A DNA stretch of 64,000 nucleotides. Source: Sanderia malayensis (lineage: Eukaryota; Cnidaria; Scyphozoa; Semaeostomeae; Pelagiidae). The translations under genes were made by a program, and so were the position numbers. The notes beneath the pieces were generated by a model, which saw only the letters and a program-made list of their open reading frames with translations, ran no database searches and was not told where the DNA came from. The stretch is taken from positions 1-64,000 of the forward strand of contig RQOL01000702.1 in assembly GCA_013076295.1 (NCBI GenBank), given 5' to 3'. Positions 1 to 9,320 of the stretch are shown in pieces (within the stretch, counting starts at the first letter, position 1; every line of letters starts with the position of its first letter).

Positions 1-513
1 AGGGTATGTGTTGTAGGGTATTTATTGTAAGGTATGTTATGTAGGGTATGTATTGTAGGGTTTGTATTGTATGGTATTTATTGTAGGGTATGTATTGTAG
101 GGTATGTATTGTAGGGTATGCATTGTAGGGTATGTATTGTAGGGTATGTATTGTAGGGTATGTATTGTAGGGTATGTATTGTAGGGTATGTATTGTAGGG
201 TTTGTATTGTAGGGTATTTATTGTAGGGTATGTATTGTATGGTATTTATTGTAGGGTATGTATTGTAGGGTATGTATTGTAGGGTATGTATTGTAGGGTA
301 TGTACTGTAGGGTATGTTTGTAGGGTATGTTATGTAGGGTATGTATTGTAGGGTATGTATTGTATGGTATTTATTGTAGGGTATGTATTGTAGGGTATGT
401 ATTGTAGGGTATGTATTGTAGGGTATGTATTGTAGGGTATGTATTGTAGAGTATGTTATGTAGGGTATGTATTGTAGGGTATGTATTGTAGGGTTTGTAT
501 TGTAGGGTATGTA
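1..513 (+). repeat. 14-bp minisatellite, left-end array
   Basis: Tandem copies of a 14-bp unit, consensus GTAGGGTATGTATT, with common variants GGTATTTATT, GGTTTGTATT and a short GGTATGTTATG form. Three units make 42 nt, so an uninterrupted reading frame with a 14-residue period appears on the minus strand. It is a by-product of the unit length and I do not call it a gene. The array runs into (GTAT)n and a hairpin module at its right edge. The array probably continues beyond the window start. Confidence 0.95.
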
Positions 514-522
514 TGTATGTAT

Positions 523-1003
523 GGGCATGAGCGGTAGCGAATGCAGCGCGCGAAGCGCGCCAACCAGATTAAGCTTTGTTTAATTGACGGGCTCCGGGGA
601 GGGAGCGAAGCGACCGAACCCGGCTCATGTATGTATGTATGTATGTATGTATGTATGTATGTATGTAGGTATGTATGTATGTATGTATCTATGTATGTAT
701 GTATGTATGGGCATGAGCGGTAGCAAATGCAGCGCGCGGAGCGCGCCAACCAGATTAAGCTTTGTTTACTTGCTGGGCTCCGGGGAGGGAGCGAAGCGAC
801 CGAACCCGGCTCATGTATGTATGTATGTATGTATGTATGTATGTATGTATGCATGTATGTATGTAGGTATGTATGTATGTATGTATGTATGCATGTATGG
901 GCATGAGCGGAAGCGAATGCAGCGCGCGAAGCGCGCCAACCACATTAAACTTTTGTTACTTAAGGGGCTCCGGGGAGGGAGCGTAGCGACCGGGCCACCG
1001 GCT
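523..1003 (+). repeat. Hairpin modules I-I-II set in (GTAT)n
   Basis: Three related ~105-bp modules lie at 523-629 (type I), 709-815 (type I) and 899-1003 (type II), separated by (GTAT)n runs at 630-708 and 816-898. Each starts GGGCATGAGCGG. It then has a small hairpin closed by GCAT/ATGC and a GCGCGC-GAA-GCGCGC-type stem, then a tail: AACCAGATTAAGCTTTG in type I, AACCACATTAAACTTTTG in type II. Each ends in a GGGAGCGAAGCGACCG-like stretch and CCCGGC. Type I ends in CTCATG and merges into the next GTAT run. Type II is followed by GGCTAGTCT, the start of module M. The same I-I-II order occurs inverted at 61,301-61,780. Confidence 0.9.
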
Positions 1004-1058
1004 AGTCTCTATTATATAATCTACGTCGACACGTGACCCGCCGACTGTGAACAAATGA
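1001..1058 (+). repeat. Truncated 5' end of module M
   Basis: Starts GGCTAGTCTCTATTATATAA and contains CACGTGACCCGCCGACTGTG, which matches the first ~60 bases of the ~1-kb module M found complete at 25,575. It stops abruptly. About 65 bases of apparently unique AT-rich DNA (1,059-1,124) follow before the 114-bp satellite starts. Confidence 0.75.
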
Positions 1059-1124
1059 CTAAAAATGATTTAAATCCAGTGTTTATGAAAGAGATCTTTT
1101 GTGAAAATGACAATCACTATAATC

Positions 1125-4100
1125 TGAGATAGACATGCGAGCGCAGCGAGCTAACCCATTGTACGTGGGTTTGAAAGAGGCATGAGCGAAGCGAATGCAG
1201 CGCACGAAGTGAGCCCTATCAGTCAATGTTTCCTGATAATAGATAAACAGGCGAGCGCAGCGAGCTAACCCATTGTATGTGGGTTTGAAAGAGGCATGAG
1301 CGAAGCGAATGCAGCGCACGAAGTGCGCCCTATCAGTCAATGGTTCTTGATAATAGATAGACATGCGAGCGCAGCGAGCTAACCCATTGTACATGGAGTT
1401 GAAAGAGGCATGAGCGAAGCGAATGCAGCCCACGAAGTGCCCCTATCAGTCAATGTTTCTTGATAAAGATAGACAGGCGAGCGCAGCGAGCTAACCCATT
1501 GTACGTGGGCTTGAAAGAGGCATGAGCGAAGCGAATGCAGCGACGAGTGCGCCCTATCAGTCAATGTTTCTTGATAATAGATAGACAGGCGAGCGTAGCG
1601 AGATAACCCATTGTACGTGGAAAGGAAAGAGGCATGAGTGAAGCGAATGCAGCACACGAAGTGCACCCTATCAGTCAATGTTTCTTGATAGAAGATAGAC
1701 AGGCGAGCGCAGCAAGCTAACCCATTGTACGTGGGGTTGAAAGAGGATGAGCGAAGCGAATGCAGCGCACGAAGTGCCCCCTATCAGTCAATGTTTCTTG
1801 ATAATAGATAGACAGGCGAGCGCAGCGAGCTAACCCATTGTACGTGGGGTTGAAAGAGGCATGAGCGAAGCGAATGCAGCGCACGAAGTGCGCCCTATCA
1901 GTCAATGGTTCTTGATAATAGATAGACATGCGAGCGCAGCGAGCTAACCCATTGTACGTGGGTTTGAAAGAGGCATGAGCGAAGCGAATGCAGCGCACGA
2001 AGTGAGCCCTATCAGTCAATGTTTCTGATAATAGATAACAGGCGAGCGCAGCGAGCTAACCCATTGTACGTGGGTTTGAAAGAGGCATGAGCGAAGCGAA
2101 TGCAGCGCACGAAGTGCGCCCTATCAGTCAATGTTTCTTGATAATAGATAGACAGGCGAGCGCAGCGAGCTAACCCATTGTACGTGGAGTTGAAAGAGGC
2201 ATGAGCGAAGCGAATGCAGCGCACGAAGTGCACCCTATCAGTCAATGTTTCTGATAAAGATAGACAGGCGAGCGCAGCGAGCTAACCCATTGTACGTGGG
2301 CTTGAAAGAGGCATCAGCGAAGCGAATGCAGCGCACGAAGTGCGCCCTATCAGTCAATGTTTTTGATAATAGATAGACAGGCGAGCGCAGCGGAGCTAAC
2401 CCATTGTACGTGGGGTTGAAAGAGGCATGAGCGAAGCGAATGCAGCGCACGAAGTGCGCCCTATCAGTCAATGTTTCTTGATAATAGATAGACAGGCGAG
2501 CGCAGCGAGCTAACCCATTGTACGTGGGTTGAAGAGGCATGAGCGAAGCGAATGCAGCGCACGAAGTGCGCCCTATCAGTCAATGTTTCTTGATAATAGA
2601 TAGACAGGCGAGCGCAGCGAGCTAACCCATTGTACGTGGGGTTGAAAGAGGCATGAGCGAAGCGAATGCAGCGCACGAAGTGCGCCCTATCAGTCAATGT
2701 TTCTTGATAATAGATAGACAGGCGAGCGCAGCGAGCTAACCCATTGTACGTGGGGTTGAAAGAGGCATGAGCGAAGCGAATGCAGCGCACGAAGTGCGCC
2801 CTATCAGTCAATGTTTCTTGATAAAGATAGACAGGCGAGCGCAGCGAGCTAACCCATTGTACGTGGGGTTGAAAGAGGCATGAGCGAAGCGAATGCAGCG
2901 CACGAAGTGCGCCCTATCAGTCAATGTTTCTTAATAATAGATAGACAGGCGAGCGCAGCGAGCTAACCCATTGTACGTGGGGTTGAAAGAGGCATGAGCG
3001 AAGCGAATGCAGCGCACAAGTGCGCCCTATCAGTCAATGTTTCTTGATAATAGATAGACAGGCGAGCGCAGCGAGCTAACCCATTGTACGTGGGGTTGAA
3101 AGAGGCATGAGCGAAGCGAATGCAGCGCACGAAGTGCGCCCTATCAGTCAATGTTTCTTGATAATAGATAGACAGGCGAGCGCAGCGAGCTAACCCATTG
3201 TACTGGGGTTGAAAGAGGCATGAGCGAAGCGAATGCAGCGCACGAAGTGCCCCTATCAGTCAATGTTTCTTGATAATAGATAGACAGGCGAGCGCAGCGA
3301 GCTAACCCATTGTACGTGGGTTGAAAGAGGCATGAGCGAAGCGAATGCAGCGCACGAAGTGCGCCCTATCAGTCAATGTTTCTTGATAATAGATAGACAG
3401 GGAGCGCAGCGAGCTAATCCATTGTACGTAGAATTGAAAGAGGCATGAGCGAAGCGAATGCAGGCACAAAGTGCGCCCTATCAGTCAATGTTTCTTGATA
3501 ATAGATAGACAGGCGAGCGCAGCGAGCTAACCCATTGTACGTGGGGTTGAAAGAGGCATGAGCGAAGCGAATGCAGCGCACGAAGTGCGCCCTATCAGTC
3601 AATGTTTCTTGATAATAGATAGACAGGGGAGCGCAGCGAGCTAACCCACTGTACGTGGGTTGAAAAGAGGCATGAGCGAAGCGAATGCAGCGCACGAAGT
3701 GCGCCCTATCAGTCAATGTTTCTTGATAATAGATAGACAGGCGAGCGCAGCGAGCTAACCCATTGTACGTGGGGTTGAAAGAGGCATGAGCGAAGCGAAT
3801 GCAGCGCACGAAGTGCGCCCTATCAGTCAATGTTTCTTGATAATAGATAGACAGGCGAGCGCAGCGAGCTAACCCATTGTACGTGGGTTGAAAGAGGCAT
3901 GAGCGAAGCGAATGCAGCGCACGAAGTGCGCCCTATCAGTCAATGTTTCTTGATAATAGATAGACAGGCGAGCGCAGCGAGCTAACCCATTGTACGTGGA
4001 GTTGAAAGAGGCATGAGCGAAGCGAATGCAGCGCACGAAGTGCGCCCTATCAGTCAATGTTTCTTGATAATAGATAGACAGGCGAGCGCAGCGAGCTAAC

Positions 4101-6849
4101 CCATTGTACGTGGAGTTGAAAGAGGCATGAGCGAAGCGAATGCAGCGCACGAAGTGCGCCCTATCAGTCAATGTTTCTTGATAATAGATAGACAGGCGAG
4201 CGCAGCGAGCTAACCCATTGTACGTGGGGTTGAAAGAGGCATGAGCGAAGCGAATGCAGCGCACGAAGTGCGCCCTATCAGTCAATGTTTCTTGATAATA
4301 GATAGACAGGCGAGCGCAGCGAGCTAACCCATTGTACGTGGGGTGAAAGAGGCATGAGCGAAGCGAATGCAGTGCACGAAGTGCGCCCTATCAGTCAATG
4401 TTTCTTGATAATAGATAGACAGGCGAGCGCAGCGAGCTAACCCATGTACGTGGAGTTGAAAGAGGCATGAGCAAAGTGAATGCAGCGCACGAAGTGCCCC
4501 TATCAATCAATGTTTCTTTATAATAGATAGACAGGCGAGCGCAGCGAGCTAACCATTGTAGTGGGTTGAAAGAGGCATGAGCGAAGCGAATGCAGCGCAC
4601 GAAGTGCGCCCTATCAGTCAATGTTTCTTGATAATAGATAGACAGGCGAGCGCAGCGAGCTAACCCATTGTACGTGGGTTGAAAGAGGCATGAGCGAAGC
4701 GAATGCAGGCACCGAAGTGCCCCTATCAGTCAATGTTTCTTGATAATAGATAGACAGGCGAGCGCAGCGAGCTAACCCATTGTACGTGGAGTTGAAAGAG
4801 GCATGAGCGAAGCGAATGCAGCGCACGAAGTGCTCCCTATCAGTCAATATTTATTGATAATAGATAGACAGGCGAGCGCAGCGAGCTAACCCATTGTACG
4901 TGGGGCCGAAAGAGGCATGAGGGAAGCGAATGCAGCGCACGAAGTGCGCCCTATCAGTCAATGTTTCTTGATAATAGATAGACAGGCGAGCGCAGCGAGC
5001 TAACCCATTGTACGTGGGGTTGAAAGAGGCATGAGCGAAGCGAATGCAGCGCACGAAGTGCGCCCTATCAGTCAATGTTTCTTGATAATAGATAGACAGG
5101 CGAGCGCAGCGAGCTAACCCACCGTACGTGGAGTTGAAAGAGGCATGAGCGAAGTGAATGCAGCGCACGAAGTGCGCCCTATCAGTCAATGTTTCTTGAT
5201 AATAAATAGACAGGCGAGCGCAGCGAGCAAACCCATTGCACGTGGGGTTGAAAGAGGCATGAGCGAAGCGAATGCAGCGCACAAAGTGCGCCCTATCAGT
5301 CAATGTTTCTTGATAATAGATAGACAGGCGAGCGCAGCGAGCTAACCCATTGTACGTGGGTTGAAAGAGGCATGAGCGAAGCGAATGCAGCGCACGAAGT
5401 GCGCCCTATCAGTCAATGTTTCTTGATAATAGATAGACAGGCGAGCGCAGCGAGCTAACCCATTGTACGTGGGTTGAAAGAGGCATGAGCGAAGCGAATG
5501 CAGCGCAGAAGTGCGCCCTATCAGTCAATGTTTCTTGATAATAGATAGACAGGCGGAGCGCAGCGAGCTAACCCATTGTACGTGAGTTGAAAAGAGGCAT
5601 GAGCGAAGCGAATGCAGCGCACGAAGTGCGCCCTATCAGTCAATGTTTTTTGATAATAGATAGACAGGCGAGCGCAGCGAGCTAACCCATTGTACGTGGG
5701 GTTGAAAGAGGCATGAGCGAAGCGAATGCAGCGCACGAAGTGCGCCCTATCAGTCAATGTTTCTTGATAATAGATAGACAGGCGAGCGCAGCGAGCTAAC
5801 CCATTGTACGTGGGTTGAAAGGGCTATGAGCGAAGCGAATGCAGCGCAACGAAGTGCGCCCTATCAGTCAATGTTTCTTGATAATAGATAGACAGGCGAG
5901 CGCAGCGAGCTAACCCATTGTACGTGGGTTGAAAGAGGCATGAGCGAAGCGAATGCAGCGCACGAAGTGCGCCCTATCAGTCAATGTTTCTTGATAATAG
6001 ATAGACAGGCGAGCGTAGCGAGTAACCTTGTACGTGGAGTTGAAAGAGGCATGAGCGAAGCGAATGCAGCGCACGAAGTGCGCCCTATCAGTCAATGTTT
6101 CTTGATAGATAGACAGGCGAGCGTAGCGAGCTAACCCATTGTACGTGGAGTTGAAAGAGGCATGAGCGAAGCGAATGCAGCGCACGAAGTGCGCCCTATC
6201 AGTCAATGTTTCTTGATAAGATAGACAGGCGAGCGCAGCGAGCTAACCCATTGTACGTGGGGTTGAAAGAGGCATGAGCGAAGCGAATGCAGCGCACAAG
6301 TGCCCCTATCAGTCAATGTTTCTTGATAATAGATAGACAGGTGAGCGTAGCGAGCTAACCCATTGTACGTGGGTTGAAAGAGGCATGAGCGAAGCGAATG
6401 CAGCGCACGAAGTGCGCCCTATCAGTCAATGTTTTTTATAATAGATAGACAGGCGAGCGCAGCGAGCTAACCCATTGTACGTGGGTTGAAAGAGGCATGA
6501 GCGAAGCGAATGCAGCGCACTAAGTGCGCCCTATCAGTCAATGTTTTTTATAATAGATAGACAGGCGAGCGCAGCGAGCTAACCATTGTAATGGGGTTGA
6601 AAGGGGTAAGAGCGAAGCGAATGCAGCCTATGTCAATATTTCTTGATAATAGATAGACAGGCGAGCGCAGAGGGCTAACCCATTGTACGTGGGGTTGAAA
6701 GAGGCATGAGCAAGCGAATGCAGCGCACAAGTGCGCACTATGATCAATGTTTCTTGATAATAGATAGACAGGCAAGCGTAGCGAGCTAACCCATTGTAAT
6801 GGGGTTGAAAGGGCATGAGCGGAAGCGAATGCAGCGCACGAAGTGCGCC
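1125..6849 (+). repeat. 114-bp GC-hairpin satellite, array 1 (about 50 units)
   Basis: Head-to-tail units of about 114 bp. In order each has TAGATAGACAGGCGAGCGCA, GCGAGCTAACCCATTGTACG, TGGGGTTGAAAGAGGCATGA, a GCGAAGCGAATGCAGCGCAC stretch, GAAGTGCGCCCTATC and AGTCAATGTTTCTTGATAA. GCGCAC-GAA-GTGCGC is a perfect stem with a GAA loop, and GCAT...ATGC closes a second hairpin just before it. Because 114 is 38 codons, the minus strand has 38-residue-period open frames running across several units. Single-base indels between units break them repeatedly, so no purifying selection on a protein is visible. The edges (6,340-6,849) are more divergent than the middle (2,400-6,200), the usual pattern for unequal-crossover homogenisation. 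Confidence 0.95.
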
Positions 6850-6903
6850 AACCAGATTAAGCTTTTTTTTACTTGACAGGCTGGGCGAACGAGCGAAGCG
6901 AGT
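6816..6903 (+). repeat. Hybrid hairpin module at array edge
   Basis: The core reads like the 114-bp satellite (GCGCACGAAGTGCGCC) but starts GGGCATGAGCGG and continues with AACCAGATTAAGCTTTTT, the tail of a type I module. ACTTGACAGGCTGGGCGAAC and GAGCGAAGCGAGTG follow. It is therefore a chimera of two repeat families joined at the shared hairpin core. An inverted copy lies at about 58,940-59,036. In both places it sits next to the tRNA-Ser unit. Confidence 0.8.
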
Positions 6904-7010
6904 GATGATCCCTAGTGATATTATTGTTGTTGTGTATAAATATCTCTTCCTGGTGATATTATCTAAAAGAACAATGATTTTCCACATCAAAGTAACATGG
7001 CTAGCAAAAT

Positions 7011-7092
7011 CGCTGTGAACAGGATTTAAACCTGTGAGGGAATATTCCATTTGATTTCAAGTCAAACGCCTTAACCACTCAGCCATCACAGC
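7011..7092 (-). tRNA. tRNA-Ser(UGA)-like, copy 1, probably degraded
   Basis: 82 nt on the minus strand. The acceptor stem GCTGTGA/TCACAGC pairs fully and is followed by discriminator G. The anticodon loop CTTGAAA gives anticodon UGA (complement of 7,057-7,059). The long variable arm is typical of class II tRNA-Ser. Two changes suggest decay compared with its neighbours: the D-arm reads GGCTGAGTGG instead of GGCCGAGTGG, and the T-loop/B box reads GGTTTAAATCC, replacing the normally invariant C56. It may be transcribed poorly or not at all. No intron is seen. Confidence 0.8.
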
Positions 7093-7607
7093 ATGTATCA
7101 TTTATAGAAGGACTCCGTTATTTCTAACAATGTTAATATTTTGATTGAAAACAAAAAGATTTCACATCATAACACTATTCAAATTCAAAGTTTCCTTAAT
7201 CACATCTTGTCTGGTCGAAATCACCCAGTTTGAATATATTTCCGTATTTTCCAGGAATTTTTTTTTTATATTACAGAATTAACCCTGATCACATCATCAT
7301 ATGAATTTTAGTAACAGTTCCAGCTAAGTGTAATATGAGAACATGGTTTTTTCCTTTTCAAAATCAGGAGCACTGCTTTTGCTTTTTAAGGTTTCTTGGG
7401 TTTTTCACCAATGACATTCATTATACACATGGCATTACTTTTTGCTGCAATAATGAGAAATGATCTGTGTCACAGTGACCTAAAGAGAAACATTTGCTCT
7501 AGTAACCTAATTGTGATATTATTGTTGCGTTTATAATTCTCTCTTCCTGGTGATATTATCTAGAAGAACAATGATTTTGCACATCAAAGTAACATGGCTA
7601 GCAAAAT

Positions 7608-7689
7608 CGCTGTGAACAGGATTTGAACCTGTGAGGGAATATCCCATTTGATTTCAAGTCAAACGCCTTAACCACTCGGCCATCACAGC
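7608..7689 (-). tRNA. tRNA-Ser(UGA), copy 2, intact
   Basis: 82 nt on the minus strand with a seven-pair acceptor stem, A box TGGCCGAGTGG, anticodon loop CTTGAAA (UGA, complement of 7,654-7,656), long variable arm and B box GGTTCAAATCC with matched T-stem ACAGG/CCTGT. This is the best preserved of the four copies and the one most likely to be a working gene decoding UCA/UCG-type serine codons. It has no intron and no encoded CCA, as expected for a eukaryotic nuclear tRNA. No clear T-run terminator directly follows it: the downstream bases (left of 7,608 on the plus strand) read CTAGCAAAAT, a run of only four T on the transcript strand. Confidence 0.92.
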
Positions 7690-8204
7690 ATGTATTCTTT
7701 ATAGAAGGACTCTGTTATTTCTAACAATGTTAGTGTTTTTATTGAAAACAAAAAGATTTCACATCATAACACTATTCAAATTCAAAGTTTCCTTAATACT
7801 ATCTTGCCTGGTGGAAATCACCCAGTTTGAATATATTTCCGTATTTTCCAGCATTTTTTTTTGATGTTTCAGAATTAACCCTGATCACATCATTATATAA
7901 ATTTTAGTAACAGTTCCAGCTATAATGTAATATGAGAACATGATTTTTTCCTTTTCAAAAGGAGGAGCACTCCTTTTGCTTATTAAGGTTTCATGGGTGT
8001 TTCATCCAATGACATTCATCACACACATAGCATTACTTTGTGCTGCAGTAATGAGAAATGATCTGTGTCACAGTGACCTAAGGAGAAACATTTGCCCCAG
8101 TAACCTAATTGTGATATTATTGTTGGTGTATAAATATCTCTTCCTGGTGATATTATCTAAAAGAACAATGATTTTCCACATCAAAGTAACATGGCTAGCA
8201 AAAT

Positions 8205-8286
8205 CGCTGTGAACGGGATTTGAACCTGTGAGGGAATATCCCATTTGATTTCAAGTCAAACGCCTTAACCACTCGGCCATCACAGC
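8205..8286 (-). tRNA. tRNA-Ser(UGA), copy 3, T-stem mismatch
   Basis: 82 nt on the minus strand, the same as copy 2 in acceptor stem, A box, anticodon (complement of 8,251-8,253) and B box, except that the 3' side of the T-stem reads CCCGT instead of CCTGT. This gives one A-C mismatch. It could still be functional, or a slightly decayed duplicate. It lies in the third 598-bp unit. Confidence 0.85.
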
Positions 8287-8542
8287 ATGTATCTATTATA
8301 GAAGGACTCTGTTATTTCTAACAATGTTAGTGTTTTTAGTAAAAACAAAAAGATTTCACATAATAAACTATTCAAATTCAAAGTTTCCTTAATACTATCT
8401 TGCCTGGTGGAAATCACCCAGTTTGAATATATTTCCGTATTTTCCAGCAATTATTTTTTTATATTTCAGAATTAACCCTGATCACATTATTATATAAATT
8501 TTAGTAACAGTTCCAGCTATAATGTAATATGGCTAGCAAAAT

Positions 8543-8563
8543 CGCTGTGAACAGGATTTAAAC
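8543..8563 (-). pseudogene. tRNA-Ser 3' fragment
   Basis: Twenty-one bases matching the 3' acceptor and T-arm of the tRNA-Ser copies (CGCTGTGAACAGGATTTAAA on the plus strand). The match is cut where module M-prime begins at 8,564. It shows where the tandem unit was broken. Confidence 0.8.
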
Positions 8564-9295
8564 TCTGCCTAAAACAATAGATTCGACCCGAAACAATAGG
8601 TCGAACGCCTCAAAACAATGGGACGAAACGGCGAATCGGTGATCAATAAGGCTTTTTTCAATGGGGTCGCAAAGGGTTGACACTTGCATGGAAAGGCTCC
8701 GTTTCTGGAGTAGGCAAAAGTTATCTATTTTTGCAAGCCTATTTTAAAAGAATTTTTGAGTTATTCCATTAATTGTTCCACTAAATGTGCTATCACGAAA
8801 AAACGACGGTTTACGCTGGCGAAACTTCCAAATTCGCGTCACAAACTCCATTTTCGAAAAGAGTATTAGCTCTTCACGTGATCCGTTTCGCCTTTTCCTG
8901 CAATTTGATTGGCTCTTGCGTGGCTTCACGTGAAAAGTCACGCGTTTTTCGTTATCATGCAAATTAGCCCTCGGGTTGAACAGAAGGTACTTTTGGAGAA
9001 GACGCGTGTTTTTGTTTTCAACACAAAGGATAACTGCGCGCCTTTCAAAATGTTTTACGACCTGAATTATGTTTGTAAAGCCTTGCTAATTGTTTGAGAG
9101 ACCTCTGGAAAATTACAGGAAACAATTGAGACACAGGTGATAGCTTGTTTTGTTTTTTGAGTGAGATAGTTTTAGTTTTTGTACGACCGCGCATTGTTGC
9201 TTCGGCATGCTTGTGACGCTTAGGCTTAGGTAAACAAGCCCAAAGTTTTAACAAGCAAATTATGATAAGGGGTTATCAGGCAAGCGAAGCGAGCC
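8564..9295 (+). repeat. Module M-prime, left copy, headless
   Basis: Non-coding module with several AACAAT-type boxes (AAACAATAGATTCGACC, AACAATAGGTCG, AACAATGGGACG), a CAATAAGGCTTTTTTC stretch, two TCACGTGA-like E-box palindromes near 8,875 and 8,928, and a right end GGCAAGCGAAGCGAGCC. Its first ~120 bases resemble the start of module M (AACAATGGGATCAAAGG, then CAATAAGG and a T-run), so M and M-prime look like divergent relatives. The inverted copy at 59,972-60,752 keeps the 5' head that this copy lacks. A 72-codon minus-strand frame (8,744-8,962) is shared by both copies but has no recognisable domain. Confidence 0.75.
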
Positions 9296-9320
9296 AAACT
9301 GTTGCAAGAGGAGTAGGCAG

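Larger units (their letters stand above)
6915..8563 (+). repeat. Tandem ~598-bp units carrying tRNA-Ser
   Basis: Three consecutive units start at 6,915, 7,513 and 8,111, each opening with GTGATATTATTGTTG. Each carries a tRNA-Ser on the minus strand about 95 bases in. The tRNAs start exactly 597 bp apart (7,011, 7,608, 8,205). The rest of each unit is AT-rich and non-coding and recognisable across all three. The third unit has an internal deletion near 8,530 and ends in a 21-base fragment of a fourth tRNA. A single truncated inverted unit lies at 58,584-58,936. Confidence 0.9.

Noticed and set aside
37..528. Open frames with a 14-residue period ([13 protein letters not shown] type) on either strand of the minisatellites
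   Set aside because: Three 14-bp units equal 14 codons, so the frame stays open by arithmetic. There is no start context, no domain and the variation ignores codon position.
541..1036. Frames rich in MYVC or YIHT repeats
   Set aside because: They are translations of (GTAT)n runs joined to hairpin modules.
1083..6206. Series of 38-residue-period proteins (TDRAHFVRCIRFAHASF type)
   Set aside because: They are the minus strand of the 114-bp satellite. Frames are broken by unit-to-unit indels and the same unit occurs in both orientations in the window.
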